DNA of 64,000 nucleotides from Liolophura sinensis (taxonomy: Eukaryota; Mollusca; Polyplacophora; Chitonida; Chitonidae): assembly GCF_032854445.1 (NCBI RefSeq), contig NC_088305.1:4591606-4655605 (forward strand). Direction: 5' to 3'. The notes below the pieces were generated by a model. That model was not told the DNA's origin. It saw only the letters and a program-made list of their open reading frames with translations, and made no database searches. Positions 58,330 to 64,000 of this stretch are shown here, piece by piece (positions within the stretch are counted from its first letter, which is position 1; each line of letters opens with the position of its first letter). The position numbers were made by a program, and so were the translations under genes.

Positions 58330-59195
58330 GCTGAAGGCACTAGCCTTTCCCCATTAGGGTGTAGAGTGTGATGCAGGCCTGTGGGAAACATGAATTAATC
58401 AAATACTCCTGTTGTAGAATAAATTAATGAACAGAGTGTTAAGTTTGTAAACTGTAATGTCATACAGGAAACCACTTTAAGTTTAATTAATATTGTTCTC
58501 AAATTAAACTGTACCTATGTTGTGCTAATTCGTGAGTGATGTATATCGCAACAATGCAAACGAGAGTGGAAGCATATTCACATAAATGTTCATGTTTTTT
58601 TTTCATTTTGGAAATTAGGCGAAAGTTACTCTCACATTGGAACTGTTTTATTCCATCTTAAGCCGGGTACTAGGTTAACTGGAACCACTGCATGCACTCA
58701 GGAGAACAAATGGATCATGCCGTCAGGAATGAAACAGGTATCAGTGCACAAAAATATGATGGTAATTTAGTGATGAGAAAGCTACATAGAACTGTCCTAT
58801 CCTGTGTTTCTTATAGGCAGATCAGTGCATTCCTCTATTTAGCTCCTCTCAGGCTAATCATTTTTTCTTTCACAAGTGTAAGTAAATGTAATGTAGACCT
58901 TGGGTAATCCACAAGAAAAAGAGCATGTAACCTGCATACAAAAATATTAAATTCTAAATTTCATACTTTGTATAACACTGCAAATGAAGTACTCAAAAGA
59001 AAGTAAATCTGGTAACTAAGTATTTTGCGTCATACAGATGATTATTTAAATCCAAATACAAAAACTCAACTTGACAATCCATGACCAGTTTAGTTTTATT
59101 TTCGAGCAATTCCTTTTGATATATACACATCCAGCATCTCTTTCCTGAAAACATGGCTTGTAATTGTAACTAACAGGGTACTTGTGTTTCATATT
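58330..59195. other. No gene seen
   Basis: No supported feature. Confidence 0.45.
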
Positions 59196-59199
59196 TCAG

Positions 59200-59295
59200 G
59201 TTCCTTATTTGCCCGTTAAGGAGATAAATTTTACCTGTGCAAAGCGCCAGAAGTTGATCCTTCAAAGGGAACCAACCACTAGCCCATTGTCAAAC
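59200..59295 (+). CDS. Candidate orphan exon
   Basis: A 96-nt open stretch (32 codons) sits between a good acceptor (GTTTCATATTTCAG) and a plausible donor (CAAAC/GTAAGA). It encodes INFTCAKRQKLILQREPTTS within it. No domain is recognised and no partner exon was found, so it may be chance. Confidence 0.25.
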
Positions 59296-59545
59296 GTAAG
59301 AAGACGGGGTTTATGCGTGGCTGACACGGGACGGACACCACAGGAAAGGAGTCACTTTTATGAAAGTAATCTCCAAATGTGGAGACTGTAAGGAGTTAGC
59401 TAGGGGTGTCACTTGGGACATAACGACTGAGATGACAGAGACAATGCCCAGGGAAACAGGTGAACAAGCCAGGTCAAAATTGTTATACTGACAACGTGCT
59501 GGAAGAACAACAGCATCACAACTGAAATCAGTTGTGACAATGTTG

Positions 59546-59882
59546 ACGTCGTTTAACGTCGTACTTAACAATTTTTCAGTCATATGATGATGAAGGAATC
59601 CTTAGAGTGCATGTAATGTGCCTCATTGTTACAGGACGGATGTCCACCACTCTTTTACCTAGTGCTGCTTCACTGAGACGCCTTACCGAAGGCAAGTAAC
59701 CCGTCCCGCCTGAGCCATTATACTGATACGGGTCAACCAGTCGTTGCACTATCCCCTTTATGCTGAACGCCCAAAGGGAAAGTTACAACTTCTTTTAAGG
59801 TCTTAGGTGTGACTCGACCCAGGATTGACCCTGGATCTACCGTTCCCGAAGCGGACACTCTACCATCTGTGCTGTTGGGGCC
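59546..59882 (-). mobile_element. SINE-B, near full length
   Basis: Minus-strand copy: head at the right (GGCCCCAACAGCACAGATGG), arm CCGCTTCGGGAACGG, body and 3' end TTAAGTACGACGTTAAACGA. Confidence 0.85.
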
Positions 59883-59964
59883 ATTTCTTTAGTTGTGAGC
59901 ATGAGTGCCTTTAGTTGCGAGCCTGAGAATTACAGATAGGAGAGAATTTAAAAGAAACAGATGA

Positions 59965-60046
59965 CACTAAAAGCTTCGCCCTCCAGGCGGTGTTATCTGC
60001 CTGTATTTGTAGTTCGAACAAGCGACACAGCATTCCAAGAATGGAA
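59965..60046 (-). pseudogene. Decayed duplicate of a fibrinogen-domain exon end
   Basis: The minus strand reads LECCVACSNYKYRQ, matching DECCIACLNGKYRQ at the end of the exon at 62,298-62,445. The likeness runs on past the exon (GCGAAGCTTT). The splice donor CAG/GTAATG of that exon is CAG/ATAACA here, so the donor is lost. Upstream sequence diverges and a SINE follows at 60,097. Confidence 0.6.
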
Positions 60047-60096
60047 TGAGTGTTTACAGGTTTTGCTGGTTTGTCAGGGTGCTCGACAAACCCCCT

Positions 60097-60280
60097 GGAT
60101 TATGGTGGGTGGAAACCGGGCAGAGCCCGGGGGAAACCCACGACCATCCGCAGGTTGGTGACAGACCTTCCCACGTACGGCCGGAGAGGAAGGCAGCATG
60201 GGCTGGTCTTGAACTCACAGCGACCGCATTGGTGAGAGGCTTCTGGGTCATTACGCTGCGCTAGCGCGCTAACCGACTAC
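60097..60280 (-). mobile_element. SINE-A without tail
   Basis: Body and head on the minus strand (B box GAGTTCAAGACC, GCGCTAGCGCAGCGTAATGA). The A-rich tail and 3' region are missing, so it was cut after insertion. Confidence 0.85.
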
Positions 60281-60339
60281 CAACAGAAGAGGTAAGTAGC
60301 ATGTACGAATCCGATTACATATGAAAGGTAGCGAAACTA

Positions 60340-60450
60340 TCTATAACAACGTTAGAATCTACATACAGCGGGGTTGGACCATGCAACGACTCCTTCGTAA
60401 ATCCATAATAATACGCCCCCCACCCTCCACCCTTCACCCCCAGGAGTCAC
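60340..60450 (+). repeat. Possible M fragment with C-rich tract
   Basis: TTCGTAAATCCATAATAATA then a C-rich run (about 60,415-60,443) parallels the M copies at 31,240 and 54,090. Likeness is weak. Confidence 0.35.
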
Positions 60451-60726
60451 ATATAAGCTGTTCTGCATATTGCAGGCTTCAACCAGGGCTCGCTTCTCCA
60501 AATCTGTATTAAGACATAAGGCTCTATGCAGTACGTCTATAATTATATTATACTAATACCAGGTTTAACTTTAAGCCACGGCCTAACTTTTTATGCTTAG
60601 CCAAAAAATAATTGTGTAATAATATATTAAATATTAACTAAATCTGTTACTGTTAGTTTTGATATCTGTAGAACTGTAGATATTACTTGGTTTGCTTAAA
60701 ATCGTACATATATAATATGACTTATT

Positions 60727-60852
60727 TATTCCATTCTTGTTTTGCACCGTAAGCAACAATATTTCAATTTTACGACGACCGCCCGCATTACTGGGGAAAA
60801 CGGACAGAACCCGGTGGGAACCCACAACCATCTTCAGGTTGCTGGAAGGCCT
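60727..60852 (-). mobile_element. SINE-A, old copy
   Basis: A degenerate tail and body: GCACCGTAAGCAACAATATT, ACCCGGTGGGAACCCACAAC, ATCTTCAGGTTGCTGGAAGG. No head. Confidence 0.7.
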
Positions 60853-60859
60853 GTATTAT

Positions 60860-61690
60860 GAATTAATACCGGTATTAGTTAAAACTACTGTTGATCCTCA
60901 AACATGCGCTCGATGTAGATATCCTGGCCTTTTTCACTGGATCACTGACCCTGCGATTCAACAGTAAAAACCTCGTCTTTACTGCTTTGAGGAATGGGGC
61001 GGGGGTTCCGTGTAGTTCCCGGGGGTCAGAGACATGGCTGATGCCGGCCGGAACTTCATCTCTGTCCGTTGAACACAGTGCAGCACAATGTCACCAATCA
61101 CAGAGCCCATACATAAATTCCCGTTGATCTATAACCATAATAAACGATACATTCACAGACTGTTTTTCTTGTTTTCTGACGAAAATGAGGACCCCAGAAT
61201 GGAATAATAACTTACTGAAAGCTATTAAAAATGATGAGTAAACAACTTGATAAATAAAGCCCCTGGATATGAGAATAGAAAAATTTTGAACTGAGACGAA
61301 CTCACTTAAACCTGCAGTTCGCCATTATAGACCAAATCTTCTTGCCTATTTCCCAACGTTGTGTATTATAACAGTCAAGATCTCTTTTCGTCTTCGTGTC
61401 CAGAATGCTGATAAATCTTTTTTTTAAAATTTACCTCGAACGTTTCAACGTTACATGTATATGCATGCAGCTATTTTGTCAAACACCCTTGGCTATCAGC
61501 GGTGACCGCATGAGGTCAGAATGTCAGCCGTCAATCATTAATTCTCATCTGGTCTATTGTCTCTTTTCTTTTAACTCAAAGAGTCTGTTTTGTGATTTTA
61601 TATTTAGGTATATCGCGTTTCCTTCAGTTTTTTCACTGCTGATATCCGGAACTCTGTTTTAACGGTCTAGTCTTAATTTCTGAATAATTT
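60860..61690. other. No gene seen
   Basis: I looked here for a terminal fibrinogen-domain exon on the minus strand and found none. Confidence 0.45.
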
Positions 61691-61700
61691 GCACTGTTAT

Positions 61701-61958
61701 TTTATTTATTTATTTATTTGATTGGTGTTTTACGCCGTACTCAAGAATATTTTACTTATACGATGGCGGCCAGCATTATGGTGGGTGGAAACCGGGAAAC
61801 CCACGACCATCTGCAGGTTGCTGCCAGACCTTCCCACATACGGCCGGAGTGGAAGCCAGCATGAGCTGGACTTGAACTCACAGCGACCGCATTGGTGAGA
61901 GGTTCCTGGGTCATTACGCTGCGCTAGCGCGCTAACCAACTGAGCCACGGAAGCCCCC
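61701..61958 (-). mobile_element. SINE-A, near full length, recent
   Basis: Head, body (a ~15-bp deletion near 61,798), 3' region and a (TTTA)n tail. It is flanked by a perfect 14-bp target duplication, ATTTGCACTGTTAT (61,687-61,700 and 61,959-61,972). Confidence 0.95.
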
Positions 61959-62297
61959 ATTTGCACTGTTATAAAAAAGCCGAGAAAGTTTCACTTTATG
62001 TACCATTTTTTCAGCTCTGAAGCGGAAGCTGCTCTATCTTCCTTCTATAAGATTTTTCTTCATAAGATTTCACAAAGTCACTTTTCAATGAATTTCAGAT
62101 TTTAGGTGAGCTAAACGCTCTTTCGTGTAGAGAATAGTTAAAATGTATCATGCTGGGTCAAATATACTGAATGGAAGAGGGCATTGGCTTTCGAGGTGTG
62201 TCGCTTATTTTACTTTTCAATCTTTTTTTTTTTTTGGACTGAGGCATATGATAACTGTAAGGAATCAGCGAAAGCTTCGCTGTTCTGAAGGCATTAC

Positions 62298-62445
62298 CTG
62301 TCTATATTTGCCATTGAGACAGGCGATACAGCATTCGTCTAACCAAAATCCCCCACCAGTGTAACTCGCACAGTTTCCACCCCACTTGTCGCGGTCCACA
62401 TCTTTGGTTGTAAACTGCTGACCAGCATGACGTGACCCAACCTCG
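62298..62445 (-). CDS. Fibrinogen-related domain exon (C-terminal part)
   Basis: The minus strand encodes HAGQQFTTKDVDRDKWGGNC followed by ASYTGGGFW and DECCIACLNGKYRQ. This is the calcium-binding and conserved Cys region of the fibrinogen C-terminal (FReD) fold, found in ficolins, tenascins and mollusc FREPs. The acceptor is TTTATCCACAG/CGAGG; a second AG four bases on (GCGAG/GTTGG) is also possible. The donor is ACAG/GTAATG. The final ~30 residues of a FReD (the WKG...YSLK part) should be in another exon downstream; none is visible in the window, so it may lie to the left at a greater distance or be lost. The Cys pair is CC, slightly unusual. Confidence 0.8.
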
Positions 62446-63176
62446 CTGTGGATAAACGGTGGAAAGTAAGAGATCACCATTGACGAAAGTAGGGCAACGC
62501 ATCATCAGAAAGACCAATTCATGCGGATTCCAAATATTGTTTTTTTTATTATATTCTTTTTTTAATTTATTTTCGACAGTGAATAAAATGCAAAAAAAAA
62601 AAAATAAAGATTCTGCGGTGAAATTGTGGGCCATATTGAACAGACATAAACTTAGTGATGTCACAGATTGCTTTTGTTTTGAATCACAGGCTCTGTCATA
62701 TTTATATGTTAAATACATGAGATTCAAGTAGCATAGGATAAACAGGTAAAACAATTGGCGTCGATTCTCTGATTTGGAATTTACAGTATCGTCCAAAAAG
62801 GCAGTCGTAGAACGACATTGTTTATTTGCATTTTAATCATTGTAAATAAATGTAAAAAAAGGACATCCTGCAAACATTTTCAGAAATGTTAGGCGATGCG
62901 TGCTTTATATAAACGTGGTGTGTTAAGGGTAATTCATGATATGTTAGTGGATTGTTGGCTGAGGTAAATGTAAAGTGAAAGCTGCAAGAATCTACTCCAA
63001 CCGTATCTTAATTGCAATAGCCTTGAGTTAGATTTTTAAAATTGAGAGCTACCGCATTTGTACATGAAACATGGATGGCCAGTAATAAGGTGACCCTGGT
63101 AAAAACCTTTCTCCTTGATGAGCCTGTCCAATTTTAAACATTCAACTGCCTTGCAATAGTCGTTATGAATACTTAC

Positions 63177-63458
63177 TTAGGATGTTTAAAGAAGTACATC
63201 AGTTTTCCTACCGATCCGCGATATCCACCGAGTAAAAGTCGGTAGGAATCGGAACTGTTCGTCAGGCTAAAATTTCCGTACTCCGCAAAGAGCTTGTCTC
63301 CGTCAGCATCCGTGAGGTCAATGCGCATTACTATAGGCTCGTCCTGAGTGAATTCGTACAAATGCTGATTGCCCCACCAGAACGCGTGGGAAATGTCACC
63401 AAAGCCGTTCTCAAATTCCGTCCAGTTTCTGTTGAATGACACATTGCCAAACTCTCTC
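63177..63458 (-). CDS. Fibrinogen-related domain exon (central part)
   Basis: The minus strand encodes RREFGNVSFNRNWTEFENGF, then GDISHAFWWGNQHLYEFTQ, MRIDLTDADGDKLFAEYGNF and SDSYRLLLGGYRGSVG, the central FReD segment. The acceptor is GGCTTTTCGTTTAG/GAGAG, starting in phase 2. The strong donor CCTAA/GTAAGT (phase 2) keeps 282 nt. Another donor at GGATCG/GTAGGA (phase 0) would end the exon about 20 nt earlier, after GGYRGS. FReD proteins are secreted or extracellular recognition proteins, so an upstream signal-peptide exon is expected beyond the right edge of the window. The intron to the next exon is about 0.73 kb. Confidence 0.85.
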
Positions 63459-63475
63459 CTAAACGAAAAGCCAAA

Positions 63476-63520
63476 ATAAATAAATAAATAAATAAATAAA
63501 AAATAAAAAAATAAAATAAA
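63476..63520 (+). repeat. AT-rich microsatellite (AAAT)n
   Basis: About ten AAAT/AATA units inside the fibrinogen gene intron, directly upstream of the central exon's acceptor. Confidence 0.85.
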
Positions 63521-63926
63521 CGGTTTTCAGTTAGTGTGTTCGTTCAGCATTTTTCATCTGCACATGATCCTCTGCTGTTGCGCACAAGTAGTTGTGAAGT
63601 AACGCCTTCCTAAACACATCTTTGTCAATGCCCTATTGCCACAATTGCTATATTTACAGCTCCGGCATAAATATATATTACATATGGACAAGCAAACCAG
63701 ATTCCGGCCATTTTTGTTACAGATTGACGCAGTCAAATACCTTGTCAGTGCTGAGAAGGGGTGCTCTATAAAACCACAGCTACTAACATGCAACACACTC
63801 TAAACATAATCTGTTAAATCTGACAGAAGGCTTTTTTGTCTAAGTGATGCAAGACTGCATTTTGTTATAGCACAATATCTTGTCAAATTCAACATAATAT
63901 TATGCTAGTCTAATACCACCGTTAAA

Positions 63927-64000
63927 GTCAGACTCTGGATCATACCAAAGACTTTAAAAATGGCACGTCCGACTGCCTTAGTTTGCGCTCAGTACTGCGA
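63927..64000 (+). mobile_element. Partial SINE-B relative at the window edge
   Basis: ACCAAAGACTTTAAAA and GTTTGCGCTCAG follow the order of SINE-B (ACCAAAGACCTTAAAA, TTTGGCGTTCAG). The window ends before the rest of the body could be seen. Confidence 0.5.

Noticed and set aside
62302-62796. 164-codon minus-strand frame overlapping the fibrinogen exon
   Set aside because: It is a different frame from the one that encodes the domain and runs through intron sequence with poly-A/T stretches. The true exon is the 62,298-62,445 frame.

Overview
This is animal nuclear DNA, not microbial: there is no operon-like coding, the protein-coding signals are split into exons or decayed, and most of the window is transposon remnants, tRNA-derived SINEs and satellite arrays. 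Fibrinogen-domain exons and two abundant tRNA-headed SINE families fit a lophotrochozoan invertebrate, with a mollusc as my best guess (moderate to low confidence, from memory of such repeats and not from a search).

Left third (1-24,420). A roughly 6 kb non-coding block occurs twice (about 2,607-8,590 and 15,531-21,570), and a third, partial end lies near 24,215-24,420. Between the copies sits a tandem array (10,926-15,180) of about 1.12 kb units. Each full unit carries a canonical tRNA-Gln(CTG) and a second tRNA-Gln derivative that lacks one D-arm base and carries anticodon TTG or TTA. The TTA forms look like ochre-suppressor tRNAs. A worn unit lies at 1-905. A Tc1-like transposon with 28-bp perfect inverted ends, itself broken by a SINE, sits just left of the array (9,214-10,923). 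Beyond copy B there are three ~200-bp repeats, then a 53-bp satellite (22,690-24,210) that seems to have grown out of a short piece of the duplicated block.

Middle (24,420-46,160). This part holds a second satellite of ~31-bp submonomers (28,155-30,230), scattered 5'-truncated copies of a YIDD-type reverse transcriptase element, a LINE fragment with an RNase H domain (38,410-39,490), two intronless, broken copies of a multi-pass membrane protein resembling a seven-transmembrane receptor (33.8-34.6 kb and 42.9-43.9 kb), and SINEs with readable target-site duplications.

Right (46,160-64,000). A 5.7-kb array of a 40-bp satellite has higher-order periods of 600 and 960 bp. It is followed by SINE-rich sequence and, at the far end on the minus strand, at least two exons of a fibrinogen-related gene that runs off the window. 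A decayed duplicate of part of one exon lies 2.3 kb downstream.

No complete, clearly functional protein-coding gene is visible. The best candidates for active function are the canonical tRNA-Gln genes and the fibrinogen-related exons. Identity statements are by-eye comparisons.
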